Positions 7,451-15,617 of a stretch of 41,735 nt of DNA are shown piece after piece. Source of the stretch: Elusimicrobia bacterium ADurb.Bin231 (GTDB lineage Bacteria > Elusimicrobiota > UBA8919 > MWCF01); assembly GCA_002069855.1 (NCBI GenBank), contig MWCF01000053.1:1-41735 (forward strand), given 5' to 3'. How positions within the stretch are numbered: position 1 is the first letter of the stretch; every line of letters starts with the position of its first letter. The notes below the pieces were generated by a model, which searched no databases, was not told the origin of the DNA, and saw only the letters and a program-made list of their open reading frames with translations. A program made the translations under genes and the position numbers.

Positions 7451-8167
7451 ATGCGTAAATGGCTAATTTTGTTATTTTTTATAATCGGGTATTGTACTTA
7501 TTGTTATTCCGCCGATGTATTAAAGGTGTATAAGGTGGAAAGAGGCGATACTCTTTCTTCTATTGCAGAAAAATTTTACGGTGATCCTTTGGCTTGGGAA
7601 AAAATCCATCAATTGAACAAGTATATAAATGATCCTCACTGGATTTTCCCCGGCGACGAACTGCTTGTTTTAGTAAAGGATACGGAGCCGCCCGCCGATA
7701 TTGTAAAAAGCGAAGTCGAAGAAGTTAAAAAGGATTCTTCTACTGTCACGGTCAGCCAGATAGCAGTATCCACTGTCCCGGCGGATTCCGGTTCTAAAGA
7801 TATTTCGATAACAATTTCAGAATTTCAGTATTCAGGCCGTATATCATCCTCGCAGGGAAATAAAATAATGATAAGCCAGTGTGATACAGTTCTTATAAAT
7901 ACTGTTGATAAAGATCAGCGGTTATCACCCGGAAGATATACGATATTCAGAGTGGAGCGTGGATCATCAGGGCATGATTACGGCAGCGCGAAAGATAATG
8001 AAATGTTAAGAGAAATAGGTGTTTTGGATATTCCTGATAAATCTGTCGGAGATGGTGATATTCACACATATATAGGCGATATAATAATGGCACATGAACC
8101 GGTTTACATAGGCGATGTCATAAAACTCAGAAAAAGTGATATTCTTTTCAATGTCTCGTCGCAATGA
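7451..8167 (+). CDS. Exported LysM-domain protein
   Basis: 238 residues with an N-terminal signal peptide (about 1-20, LILLFFIIGYCTYCYSA). A LysM peptidoglycan-binding domain follows at about residues 24-65, with VERGDTLSSIAEKFYGDP and the closing HWIFPGDELLV typical of the family. After a charged, Ser/Thr-rich linker comes a beta-rich domain (about 115-235) containing SPGRYTIFRVERG and a short GDIIMAHEPVYIGD segment. Such C-terminal domains accompany LysM in many Gram-negative envelope proteins, but I cannot name a function. The ATG at 7451 is chosen because it begins the signal peptide and lies just after the promoter. It overlaps the next gene by 4 nt. A cell-wall-associated periplasmic role is likely. 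Confidence 0.82.
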   Translation: MRKWLILLFFIIGYCTYCYSADVLKVYKVERGDTLSSIAEKFYGDPLAWEKIHQLNKYINDPHWIFPGDELLVLVKDTEPPADIVKSEVEEVKKDSSTVTVSQIAVSTVPADSGSKDISITISEFQYSGRISSSQGNKIMISQCDTVLINTVDKDQRLSPGRYTIFRVERGSSGHDYGSAKDNEMLREIGVLDIPDKSVGDGDIHTYIGDIIMAHEPVYIGDVIKLRKSDILFNVSSQ

Positions 8168-8547
8168 AAAAATTTATTATAATCACCGCTATTATTATTG
8201 CTGCGTTATATTGGTGCTTTGATTATGTTCGTACAGGCAAATTTCAAAATTATTTAGATATAAATTCCGCGAAAAGTTGGGCGCCGAAAACGCAATACTA
8301 TATGGGATATACGTATTATATTTTAGGCAATATTCAAAAAGCGGAATTTTGCTATAACCGGATTTTAGAAAAATATTCTGATTCATTGTATAAACCTGCC
8401 GCGATGTACGGTATTGCATTGATATATGATGAAACCAGCCGTTTGGGCCAGGCAAAAGAAATGTACAAAAACCTTATTGATGGATTCCCGGATTATGCAA
8501 AATCCGAGACCGCCAAAAAAAGGTATAATTTTTTAATAAATTTTTAA
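8164..8547 (+). CDS. TPR-like membrane-anchored protein
   Basis: 127 residues. One N-terminal membrane segment (about 4-18) is followed by helical repeats with the tetratricopeptide pattern, for example the segments around YYMGYTYYILGNIQKAEFCYNRIL (split here by position, residues about 44-67) and AMYGIALIYDETSRLGQAKEMY (about 80-101), which give two TPR-like units. TPR proteins of this size usually serve as scaffolds for protein contacts. It overlaps the preceding LysM gene by 4 nt (ATGA) and lies 3 nt before the NlpC/P60 gene, so the three products probably act together at the cell wall. The number of repeats is judged by eye. Confidence 0.68.
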   Translation: MKKFIIITAIIIAALYWCFDYVRTGKFQNYLDINSAKSWAPKTQYYMGYTYYILGNIQKAEFCYNRILEKYSDSLYKPAAMYGIALIYDETSRLGQAKEMYKNLIDGFPDYAKSETAKKRYNFLINF

Positions 8548-8550
8548 TAT

Positions 8551-9252
8551 ATGAAAAAATTCATTGTTATTGTTGCGTATTTTATTATTTCTGCGTCTTT
8601 TTGCAGAGCGGAATATTTTGTTCAGTCCGGTGTGTTTCTTGAAAAAAAAGACGCTATAGATCAACAGGTCTATTTATTAAGCCGCAATTATCCAGCCACC
8701 TTATATTTATACAATAATTATTATAAAGTTGTGCTCGGCGGTTTTGAGGAAAAGTATGTAGCCGAATCTGTGGTCCAACGTTTGCTCGCCGAGGACAATA
8801 TTGTTTCCGGTTTGGTTAATGATCCGTACGAAGAAGACATGCCTGCTGTTCAAAATGATATAGATATGACTGATGAAATGATTGTGCGTCTGATAGATAC
8901 TGCGTTTGAATTTTTAGGCGTTTCCTACAAGTACGGAGGCATGGATCCCAAAAAAGGGATAGATTGCTCGTATTTCGTGCAAACGATATATAAATCATTT
9001 GGAATAACCTTGCCGCGCACTTCTATTTTGCAGTTTAGGGTGGGCAAAAAGGTAAAAAAGGAAGAGCTTATACCCGGGGATCTGGTTTTTTTTAGAAAAT
9101 ATCCCAAAGGGTCAAGAATTAACCATGTCGGCATATACATAGGCAATGATAAATTTATTCATGCCGCGCTTGGCGCCGGCAAGGTTACTGTAAGTTCGCT
9201 GAATGAACTTTATTTTAAGAAAAGATATAGCGGCGCCAGAAGGCAATTATGA
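8551..9252 (+). CDS. SPOR-like plus NlpC/P60 cell-wall peptidase
   Basis: 233 residues: a signal peptide (about 1-20), a SPOR-like domain (about 21-85, with EYFVQSGVFLEKKDA and YYKVVLGGF), then an NlpC/P60 catalytic domain (about 108-233). The cysteine peptidase residues are visible: Cys139 in GIDCSYFVQ, His192 in NHVGIYIG and His204 in FIHAA. NlpC/P60 enzymes cleave gamma-D-Glu-diaminopimelate or related bonds in peptide stems. SPOR domains bind denuded glycan strands, mainly at division septa. The combination suggests a periplasmic hydrolase directed to septal peptidoglycan. It sits in a tight operon with LysM and TPR proteins and overlaps an XRE-regulator gene by 4 nt. The SPOR call is weaker than the NlpC/P60 call. 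Confidence 0.88.
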   Translation: MKKFIVIVAYFIISASFCRAEYFVQSGVFLEKKDAIDQQVYLLSRNYPATLYLYNNYYKVVLGGFEEKYVAESVVQRLLAEDNIVSGLVNDPYEEDMPAVQNDIDMTDEMIVRLIDTAFEFLGVSYKYGGMDPKKGIDCSYFVQTIYKSFGITLPRTSILQFRVGKKVKKEELIPGDLVFFRKYPKGSRINHVGIYIGNDKFIHAALGAGKVTVSSLNELYFKKRYSGARRQL

Positions 9253-9662
9253 TTTTTAAAACCTTTGTAAATGTTGTTGCCGAAGGGATGAAAAAGAAAA
9301 AGATAGGCATAAGAGAACTTGCCAGAAGAACCGGACTGGATCCCAGTTATATATCGAAAATGCTTCAGGGGAAAAGAAATCCGCCTTTCAATGAAATCAA
9401 TATTAATAAAATAGCGGAAGTATTGGATATAAATGCGGATGTGTTAACGATTTATTCCGGAAGAATTCCGTCAAATCTTCAAAAGTTATTCGAGTCCCGG
9501 GAATTTATAAATAAGATAGCGGCAAAAAAAATTTCTGCGGACACTATGCTCCCTTTGATAAACCGGTCATTGAAAACCGACAGCCCAATTCCCAATAAAC
9601 GCTCTGCCGGACAAGTTTCCCAAAAACTTAGAAAAATAGAAATTTGCGATGAGCTTCTTTAA
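9249..9662 (+). CDS. XRE-family helix-turn-helix regulator
   Basis: 137 residues with a Cro/CI-type HTH at about residues 8-70: IRELARRTGLDPSYISKMLQGKRNPP is the core (positions about 20-45), followed by INKIAEVLDINADVLTIYSG. The C-terminal half (about 75-137) is basic and helical with no enzyme motif. The start overlaps the stop of the NlpC/P60 gene (ATGA), so it is the last gene of the LysM-TPR-NlpC operon. The simplest inference is a regulator of that operon or of envelope genes; no operator-like dyad was seen at the operon promoter. The C-terminal part may be a dimerisation or sensing segment, which I cannot identify. Confidence 0.8.
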   Translation: MIFKTFVNVVAEGMKKKKIGIRELARRTGLDPSYISKMLQGKRNPPFNEININKIAEVLDINADVLTIYSGRIPSNLQKLFESREFINKIAAKKISADTMLPLINRSLKTDSPIPNKRSAGQVSQKLRKIEICDELL

Positions 9663-9696
9663 GTCGCTTTTATTATTTTCCCTCTCGATTTTCATA

Positions 9697-9724
9697 TTGA
9701 CTTTTTTATGATTTGGTGTATAAT
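9697..9724 (+). promoter_or_regulatory. Near-consensus sigma70-type promoter of dprA
   Basis: TTGACT (9697-9702), a 16-nt spacer and perfect TATAAT (9719-9724). The -10 box ends 9 nt before the ATG at 9734 and no Shine-Dalgarno lies between, so the dprA message is predicted to be leaderless or to have a leader of only a few bases. It lies in the 71-nt gap after the XRE gene. Confidence 0.78.
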
Positions 9725-9733
9725 CATAAACAT

Positions 9734-10849
9734 ATGCCAACCGAATTGGAATCGTGGATCGTTCTTAATAAAATATCCGCAGTCGGGCCTGTAAAGTTTC
9801 GCAAACTGATTGAACATTTCGGTTCCGGGAAAAATGTTCTTTCTGCCACTGCTGATGATATCTCCGTAGTGGAAGGGATAGAAAAAAGAACGGCTGAAAC
9901 AATTTTTCAGGAAAGTAGAAGAATAAATCCATCGGCTGAATTGGAACTTGCTGCGAAAAACGGTGTCAAGATAATAACTGCGTTTATGGATGAATATCCT
10001 GCGTCGTTAAAAACCGTTTATGATTATCCGCATGTATTATATGTTAGAGGAGAATTCAGACCGGAGGATGTTTTTGCGGTCGCATTTGTCGGGAGCAGAA
10101 AAAATACCATTTACGGCAAATCCGCATGCGAATATCTCGCGCGCGATTTAGCTCAAGCTGGAATTACTATAGTCAGCGGTCTTGCCAGAGGAATAGATAC
10201 AGTCGCGCATCGTGTCGCTTTGGAATCCGGAGGAAGGACTTTGGCAGTGCTCGGGAACGGACTTGACAGGCATTATCCTCCCGAAAATAGAAAGCTTGAA
10301 GACAGCATCGCGTGCGCCGGCGCGCTTATTTCGGAATTTCCAATGGAGATTAAACCGGATAAACAAAATTTTCCGCGCAGGAATCGCTTGATAAGCGGTC
10401 TTTCGCTCGGAGTTGTAGTTATTGAGGCCGCTGAAAGCAGCGGTGCGCTTATTACAGCAAGAACCGCGGCGGAACAGGGAAAAGATGTTTTTGCCGTTCC
10501 AGGCAGCATTTTTTCAAAGTATTCAAAAGGTCCGAACGGACTTATAAAACAGGGAGCTAAACTTGTTGAAAATGCGGAAGACATTATTAATGAAATCAAC
10601 GCATTAAAAGTGTTATGGGACAGTTTTCGCTCAGCAACAAATATTGTTCAGCAGGAAGATATTCTGGATCCTGACACCCGCGCGATTTTTGATGTTATAG
10701 GTTTTGAACCGGTGCATATTGATTTTATAAGCGTGAAACTCGGTATATCCATTGAAAAGTTATCAGTTATTTTGTTGCAATTAACAATGGATAAACGGGT
10801 GGAAGAACTGCCTGGCAAGATGTATGTGAAAAAAATTAAAAAACTATAG
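9734..10849 (+). CDS. dprA: DNA-processing protein DprA
   Basis: 371 residues. DprA binds incoming single-stranded DNA during natural transformation and loads RecA; homologues also occur in non-competent bacteria. The N-terminal helix-hairpin-helix/SAM-like part (about 1-80, with VLNKISAVGPVKFRKLI) is followed by the Rossmann-like core with FVGSRKNTIYG, SGLARGIDTVAH, VLGNGLDRHYPPENR, FPRRNRLISGLS and VIEAAESSGALITARTA. A C-terminal winged-helix (DML1-like) segment runs from about 305 to the end. Length fits the family. The ATG at 9734 follows the promoter directly; an in-frame TTG at 9713 overlaps the spacer and is rejected. It is followed by topA, a common neighbour of dprA in many phyla. 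Tad-type pilins nearby could be a DNA-uptake link, but that is speculation. Confidence 0.95.
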   Translation: MPTELESWIVLNKISAVGPVKFRKLIEHFGSGKNVLSATADDISVVEGIEKRTAETIFQESRRINPSAELELAAKNGVKIITAFMDEYPASLKTVYDYPHVLYVRGEFRPEDVFAVAFVGSRKNTIYGKSACEYLARDLAQAGITIVSGLARGIDTVAHRVALESGGRTLAVLGNGLDRHYPPENRKLEDSIACAGALISEFPMEIKPDKQNFPRRNRLISGLSLGVVVIEAAESSGALITARTAAEQGKDVFAVPGSIFSKYSKGPNGLIKQGAKLVENAEDIINEINALKVLWDSFRSATNIVQQEDILDPDTRAIFDVIGFEPVHIDFISVKLGISIEKLSVILLQLTMDKRVEELPGKMYVKKIKKL

Positions 10850-10898
10850 GATTGACGTAGTTTATAAGTATTTATTGAAAGGATGTGAAATAGAACAT

Positions 10899-12914
10899 AT
10901 GAAATCTCCGCTTATGATAGTGGAATCGCCTACAAAGGCAAAAATGATAAACGGTTTTTTGAAAGGGAAATTTAAAGTGATCGCTTCTATGGGACATGTG
11001 CGCGATCTTCCGGCAAGGGATCTTGGCGTGGATATAGAAAATAAATTTGTTCCCACGTACAGGGTTTTGCCTAACAAAGAAAAGATCATAAAAGAAATAG
11101 TGTCCTACGCAAAAAACTCTCCCGAAGTTTTCATAGCTACAGACTTTGACAGGGAAGGCGAGGCCATAGGATGGCATATAGCGGAAATAGCCGGTTTGAA
11201 CGGGAACAAGGTTAAACGTATAGTTTTCCACGAAATAACGAATCGCGCCATAGAAGATGCCCTGAGCAATCCGCGCGGTATAGATATAAACTTGGTGGAT
11301 GCCCAGCAGTCCAGACGGATTCTTGACAGGCTTGTCGGTTATCAAATAAGTCCGTTGCTCGGCAGTAAAATCAGAAAAGGGTTGTCTGCCGGCCGTGTGC
11401 AATCCGTAGCCTTGGCGCTGATAGTCGAAAGAGAAAATGAAATAAATAATTTTAAGAAACAGGGATACTGGTCGCTTAAAGCTCTTCTTCGAAAAAACAG
11501 CGATGTCTTTGAAGCTGATCTCATTGCGATATCCGATAAAAAAATTCATTCCTCTATAATTTATAAGTTCTTCGGAGAAAAATATACGGTGAAAATCACT
11601 TCTCTGAAAAGTGAAGAAAAAATCAAAGAAATATTGGCAGGTCTTGCGTCCGCGGAATATAAAGTCATAGGGGTCAAAAAAAGCGAACGGATTAAAAATC
11701 CTCCGCCTCCTTATATGACTTCCACCCTCCAGCGTGACGCTTCCAGCAATTTAAAATTCAGCGCCACAAGGACTATGAGCCTTGCCCAGCAATTGTATGA
11801 ACACGGATATATAACTTATATGAGAACGGATTCTCTTGATATTTCCGCTGTCGCAGAGAAACAAGTGCGGAATTTTATTTCCGATAAATTCGGCTCCGAA
11901 TATATCCCATCCAGGCCGCGCGCGTACAAAACAAAAACTAAAAACGCGCAGGAAGCGCATGAGGCGATAAGACCGACCGACGTTTTTAAAATACCGGAAA
12001 ATCTGAAATTGGAAAAGGACCAGCAGAAACTATATAATTTGATTTGGGTGCGTTTTGTGGCAAGCCAGATGGCATCTTCTGTATTGAACACAGTGTCCGC
12101 CGATATTCAGGCGAAAGATTGCCTTTTTAGAGCGACTGGTTCTTCAATAAAATTTTTGGGATATCTTAAAGTTTACAAAGATATTGAAAAAGACGCTTTG
12201 CTGCCGGATCTCATCGAGGGTGAAATACTGGACCTTGAAAACCTTGTTCCAAAGCAACATTTTACCGAGCCGCCGCCGAGATACACTGAAGCTTCCTTGA
12301 TAAAGACTCTTGAAGAACACGGTATAGGCAGGCCTTCCACCTACGCGCCGATATTGGCAACCCTTAAGAACAGGGGGTATGTGATCATAGAAAAGATGAA
12401 GGTTATTCCGCAGCAGATAGGATTTACCGTTACGGAAATACTCAAAAAATATTTTTCAAAAATAATTGATCTTAATTTTACGGCAGAGATGGAAGAGAAT
12501 CTTGATAAAATCGCTTTGGGCAAAATTAGTTGGCAAAAAACGCTTGAGGATTTTTATACTCCGTTTTTATCAATGCTGAATGACGCCAAGATAAATATGA
12601 AGGTTTTAAAAAACGTGGTGCCCACAAACGAAAAATGTTCCAAGTGCGGCTCCCCTATGGTTATAAGGGAGGGAAGATACGGTAAATTTATGGCATGTTC
12701 CAAATTTCCCGGTTGCCGCAATACAATTTCTCTTGATTCGGAAGGAAATAAGTTAATTCCTGAAAAAACTGATATTGTGTGCGATAAATGCGGGAAACCC
12801 ATGGTAATAAGAAACGGCAGACGTGGAAAATTTATAGCGTGCAGTGGTTATCCGAAGTGCAAAAACGCGAAAAATATTGACGCGGCAAAAAGGGAAGAAC
12901 CGGAACAATTATGA
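10899..12914 (+). CDS. topA: DNA topoisomerase I (type IA)
   Basis: 671 residues. Relaxes negative supercoils. The Toprim domain begins MIVESPTKAKMI and carries ATDFDREGEAIGW (the acidic Mg-binding cluster). The catalytic tyrosine is Tyr307 in GYITYMRTDS. The domain sequence QEAHEAIRPTD, RPSTYAPILATL and FTAEMEENLDKIA is standard. Two C-terminal zinc ribbons follow: one around CSKCGSPMVI...CSKFPGC and one around CDKCGKPMVI...CSGYPKC, each with four cysteines. E. coli TopA is longer (865 residues), with more C-terminal repeats. The frame is open to a TTG at 10875, but the ATG at 10899 fits the family N-terminus. The last 4 nt overlap xerC. No strong promoter is seen in the 49-nt gap after dprA, so read-through from dprA is likely. 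Confidence 0.97.
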   Translation: MKSPLMIVESPTKAKMINGFLKGKFKVIASMGHVRDLPARDLGVDIENKFVPTYRVLPNKEKIIKEIVSYAKNSPEVFIATDFDREGEAIGWHIAEIAGLNGNKVKRIVFHEITNRAIEDALSNPRGIDINLVDAQQSRRILDRLVGYQISPLLGSKIRKGLSAGRVQSVALALIVERENEINNFKKQGYWSLKALLRKNSDVFEADLIAISDKKIHSSIIYKFFGEKYTVKITSLKSEEKIKEILAGLASAEYKVIGVKKSERIKNPPPPYMTSTLQRDASSNLKFSATRTMSLAQQLYEHGYITYMRTDSLDISAVAEKQVRNFISDKFGSEYIPSRPRAYKTKTKNAQEAHEAIRPTDVFKIPENLKLEKDQQKLYNLIWVRFVASQMASSVLNTVSADIQAKDCLFRATGSSIKFLGYLKVYKDIEKDALLPDLIEGEILDLENLVPKQHFTEPPPRYTEASLIKTLEEHGIGRPSTYAPILATLKNRGYVIIEKMKVIPQQIGFTVTEILKKYFSKIIDLNFTAEMEENLDKIALGKISWQKTLEDFYTPFLSMLNDAKINMKVLKNVVPTNEKCSKCGSPMVIREGRYGKFMACSKFPGCRNTISLDSEGNKLIPEKTDIVCDKCGKPMVIRNGRRGKFIACSGYPKCKNAKNIDAAKREEPEQL

Positions 12915-13783
12915 CGGAGTATATTAATCATTTGGAGAATTATCTGCAGTATCTTATAATACATAAAAATGTTTCCGGCAACACAGTCTTAGCGTACAGA
13001 AGAGATATAAAGCAGTTTATAGATTTTATGACTGCAGCCTGCCTCAATCTGAAAGATATTGAAAAGGGGATAATAAGAAACTATATAGCGGTTAATTTCT
13101 CCAATAAAACGAAAACCACGATATTGCGAAAAATATCCGCGCTAAGAAGTTTTTTTAATTTTCTTGTAAGGTGTAAAGTCATTGAAACTTCGCCTATGGA
13201 AAATATTCTTTCTCCTAAAAAAGCAAAATATCTTCCCGCCTTTTTGACTCCGGAAGAAATAGGAACGTTGTTTTCCGCGGTGAACAAGGATTCTGCTTCC
13301 GGATTAAGAGACATGGCGATAATGGAACTGTTTTATTCTTCCGGATTGCGGATTTCAGAACTCGCGGGAATGAACAAAAGGGATATTGATTATGTTGCCG
13401 GTTTAATAAAAGTAATGGGTAAGGGAGGAAGACAGCGCATTGTTCCAGTCGGAGATTCCGCGCTTGACACATTAAGAAAATATCTTAAATCGCGCAATGA
13501 CTTGAATGATTCCGTGTTCATTAATAAAAAATCGGCGCGGATCGGTGTTCGCGGGATACAGTTGATGTTAAAGAAATATATTAAAAAAGCCGGAATAATA
13601 AAAAGGATTACTCCTCATTCTTTGCGGCATACCTTTGCCACTCATCTTCTTGACGCAGGCTGCGACATAAGAAGCGTTCAGGAGATGCTTGGTCACAAAA
13701 GTATTTCTTCAACGCAGATTTATACGCATATAACCGCGGGGAAAATGAAAAAGGTATACGAAAAGGTGCATCCAAGATCATGA
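12911..13783 (+). CDS. xerC: Tyrosine recombinase XerC/XerD
   Basis: 290 residues. A site-specific recombinase of the type that resolves chromosome dimers at dif near division. The N-terminal SAM-like core-binding domain (about 1-90, with ENYLQYLIIHKNVSGNTVLAYRRD) is followed by the catalytic domain. Active-site residues are visible: Arg in SSGLRISELAG, the lysine in the MGKGGRQRIVP hairpin, His/Arg in TPHSLRHTFATHLLD, His in LGHKSIS and the nucleophile Tyr in TQIYTHI. Length and motifs match chromosomal XerC/D rather than a phage or integron integrase. Its position after topA, with 4-nt overlaps on both sides, supports a housekeeping role. XerC and XerD cannot be told apart with confidence; the symbol follows the usual topA-xerC linkage. 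Confidence 0.93.
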   Translation: MTEYINHLENYLQYLIIHKNVSGNTVLAYRRDIKQFIDFMTAACLNLKDIEKGIIRNYIAVNFSNKTKTTILRKISALRSFFNFLVRCKVIETSPMENILSPKKAKYLPAFLTPEEIGTLFSAVNKDSASGLRDMAIMELFYSSGLRISELAGMNKRDIDYVAGLIKVMGKGGRQRIVPVGDSALDTLRKYLKSRNDLNDSVFINKKSARIGVRGIQLMLKKYIKKAGIIKRITPHSLRHTFATHLLDAGCDIRSVQEMLGHKSISSTQIYTHITAGKMKKVYEKVHPRS

Positions 13784-14781
13784 AAGATGCCGTAAGATTG
13801 GTTATGGAAGAAACAGGCTGCGACGAGGGGCAGGCGATAGTCGCTCTTGAATCTTGCAATTATAATGTGCAGAAATCGATATCCAAGATATTTGATTTGC
13901 TGAGGGATATTGTGGTGCTCAAAGGTAAATTCCGCACAAGTGACAACAATCTTTACGGTATGCTTACAATTACCACTGACATCAAACATAACCGGCTTTT
14001 AAGAACCAAGATTCTTGTTACATATAATCCGTCTATTTACGAAACAGATATTGGCCAGAATTGGTATGAGTATGAAAAGAAACTTTATACAGCGAGATTG
14101 ATATCCGGCAGTATGCCTGACATAACTTTGCAGTCGGAAAATCTTATATCCGGCAAACTTGGCGTGGAATATAGAGATAGCTTTTTCAAAGCCGTAAAGG
14201 ATAATAATATAGTTGAGATAGTTGATTTGCTTGAAGACATACTGATGAGTTCAATAACTGCAGGTTCCATAAATTTTGTAATTGCCACGGAGCATCTTAA
14301 TATGAGTCAATTCAGAAAGATATCGGAACTCGGCAGGCAGCAGATGGAGTTTAATTTTGTCAACTACAATTTAAATATGCCGAATCCGTTGTCTATTGAG
14401 GTGGTGCCGCTTGCAGAAGGCAGACCGTCTATTCTGGCCTCTTCGTTAATACCCGGGGACGAGATATTCGTTTATGTAAGCGATTGCAGAGACATAGCGC
14501 AATATATCAGCGGTTTGCTGGGCGGAAAAAGTCCGCATAGCAATATACCGATACCTTCAAAAATTCAGGAGGTGTACAGGGAAAAAGAGGGCATCAGGAT
14601 AATGGTCCGTATGGCTATAGGAGTGATAGGAGTTACCATTGTTCCAGAAAAAATGCCGATAAAAATATGCACTCTTGTTCGGGGCCGCGGTATAATAAAT
14701 TACATACAATTAAAATTTTACTTGATTTTTTCCGAAATTTTTGAGAAAATAAAAAGATTGAACAAAAATAAGTTACAATAA
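13780..14781 (+). CDS. UBA-domain protein of unknown function upstream of rpsB-tsf
   Basis: 333 residues. The first 45 form a UBA/EF-Ts N-like three-helix domain: VRLVMEETGCDEGQAIVALES...NVQKSISKIF closely parallels the start of EF-Ts (here MVTCLREKTGCGIMDCKQAL in the gene at 15618). The remaining 285 residues match no family I recognise. They hold a beta-rich region (about 45-110), a helical acidic segment (about 125-155) and another beta-rich region ending in MVRMAIGVIGVTIVPEKMPIKI. No membrane segment or enzyme motif is obvious. It overlaps xerC by 4 nt and precedes rpsB by 39 nt, so it is embedded in a translation operon. A role in nascent-chain, ribosome or Tu/Ts contacts is an inference from the UBA domain and place only. 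Confidence 0.7.
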   Translation: MKDAVRLVMEETGCDEGQAIVALESCNYNVQKSISKIFDLLRDIVVLKGKFRTSDNNLYGMLTITTDIKHNRLLRTKILVTYNPSIYETDIGQNWYEYEKKLYTARLISGSMPDITLQSENLISGKLGVEYRDSFFKAVKDNNIVEIVDLLEDILMSSITAGSINFVIATEHLNMSQFRKISELGRQQMEFNFVNYNLNMPNPLSIEVVPLAEGRPSILASSLIPGDEIFVYVSDCRDIAQYISGLLGGKSPHSNIPIPSKIQEVYREKEGIRIMVRMAIGVIGVTIVPEKMPIKICTLVRGRGIINYIQLKFYLIFSEIFEKIKRLNKNKLQ

Positions 14782-14782
14782 A

Positions 14783-14796
14783 CCGTTAAAAAACGG
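14783..14796 (+). promoter_or_regulatory. Small hairpin in the rpsB leader
   Basis: CCGTT (14783-14787) and AACGG (14792-14796) pair around an AAAA loop, between the UBA-gene stop and the rpsB ribosome site. No U-run follows. A TACAAT box (14774-14779) lies just upstream without a recognisable -35. It could be part of an S2-responsive leader or be chance; support is weak. Confidence 0.25.
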
Positions 14797-14820
14797 AACT
14801 AAAAAAGATTGGAGGATGGA

Positions 14821-15594
14821 ATGGGTAACATTTCAATGAAGGGGCTGCTGGAAGCAGGTGTTCATTTTGGTCACCAAACCAGTCAGTGGAATCCGAAAAT
14901 GTCAAAATATATTTTCGGGCAGAGAAACAAGGTTCATATTATAGACCTTGCCAAAACGGTAAAAGAACTTCGCAAAGTGCACAAGTTCGTCAGAGATATT
15001 TCCGCGGAAGGCAAGTCTGTATTGTTTGTGGGGACAAAACATCAGGCAAGGGATATAATTAAAAGGGAAGCGGAAAGATGCGGCGCTCCGTATGTTATGA
15101 CAAGGTGGTTGGGCGGGTGTCTTACAAACTTCGAAACCGTGAAAAAACGGGTTGAACGTCTGAAAGAACTTGAAAAAATGAAGAATGACGGCGTAATGGA
15201 TAAACTGCCCAAAAAAGAGGTTTCTCGGCTGACCAAGGAATTAAAAAAACTTGAGATGATGCTTTCAGGTATAAAAAACATGCCTATTCTCCCGGGTGCT
15301 CTGTTTATTATAGATCCGGTTACTGAGAAAACAGCTGTAAATGAAGCCCGCAGAATGAAAATACCGGTAACCGCGCTGTGCGATACCAATAGCGATCCTG
15401 CGGTTGTTACATACAGTATACCCGGCAATGACGATGCCATAAAATCGTTGAATCTGCTTATAACGGTTATTGCCGACGCAGTTATAGAGGGCAAAGCAGC
15501 GTTTAAAACCGCTGCCGAAACAAAAGAGACCGACTCCGCCGCAAATAAACCCGCAACGGAAGAAACTGCTCCAAAGCAGGATAATGCGGCTTGA
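14821..15594 (+). CDS. rpsB: 30S ribosomal protein S2
   Basis: 257 residues from the ATG at 14821. An apparent TTG start at 14809 is rejected because GGAGG (14811-14815) sits 5 nt before 14821 and the protein then begins MGNISMKGLLEAGVHFGHQ. S2 motifs are clear: WNPKMSKYIFGQRNKVHIIDL, FVGTKHQARDII, TRWLGGCLTN, LPGALFIIDP and ALCDTNSDP. The last 25 residues are a low-complexity Ala/Glu/Thr/Lys tail (KETDSAANKPATEETAPK) beyond the core, which is common in S2 proteins of varied phyla. A 5-bp hairpin with an AAAA loop (CCGTT 14783-14787, AACGG 14792-14796) lies in its leader and might be a regulatory element. tsf follows after 23 nt, the near-universal rpsB-tsf arrangement. Confidence 0.97.
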   Translation: MGNISMKGLLEAGVHFGHQTSQWNPKMSKYIFGQRNKVHIIDLAKTVKELRKVHKFVRDISAEGKSVLFVGTKHQARDIIKREAERCGAPYVMTRWLGGCLTNFETVKKRVERLKELEKMKNDGVMDKLPKKEVSRLTKELKKLEMMLSGIKNMPILPGALFIIDPVTEKTAVNEARRMKIPVTALCDTNSDPAVVTYSIPGNDDAIKSLNLLITVIADAVIEGKAAFKTAAETKETDSAANKPATEETAPKQDNAA

Positions 15595-15617
15595 AAATTT
15601 AAAGATGGAGAATGATA

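Noticed and set aside
9713..9733. TTG start at 9713 for dprA
   Set aside because: It lies inside the promoter spacer and adds a non-family N-terminus; the ATG at 9734 fits DprA.
10872..11549. Long minus-strand reading frame opposite topA
   Set aside because: A shadow of topA: no family resemblance, and the + strand encodes a complete enzyme there. The same holds for the other long minus-strand frames.
14758..14779. Promoter for rpsB (TTGAAC and TACAAT)
   Set aside because: The spacer would be only 10 nt; no acceptable -35 at 16-18 nt.
14809..14820. TTG start at 14809 for rpsB
   Set aside because: It overlaps the GGAGG ribosome site that serves the ATG at 14821.
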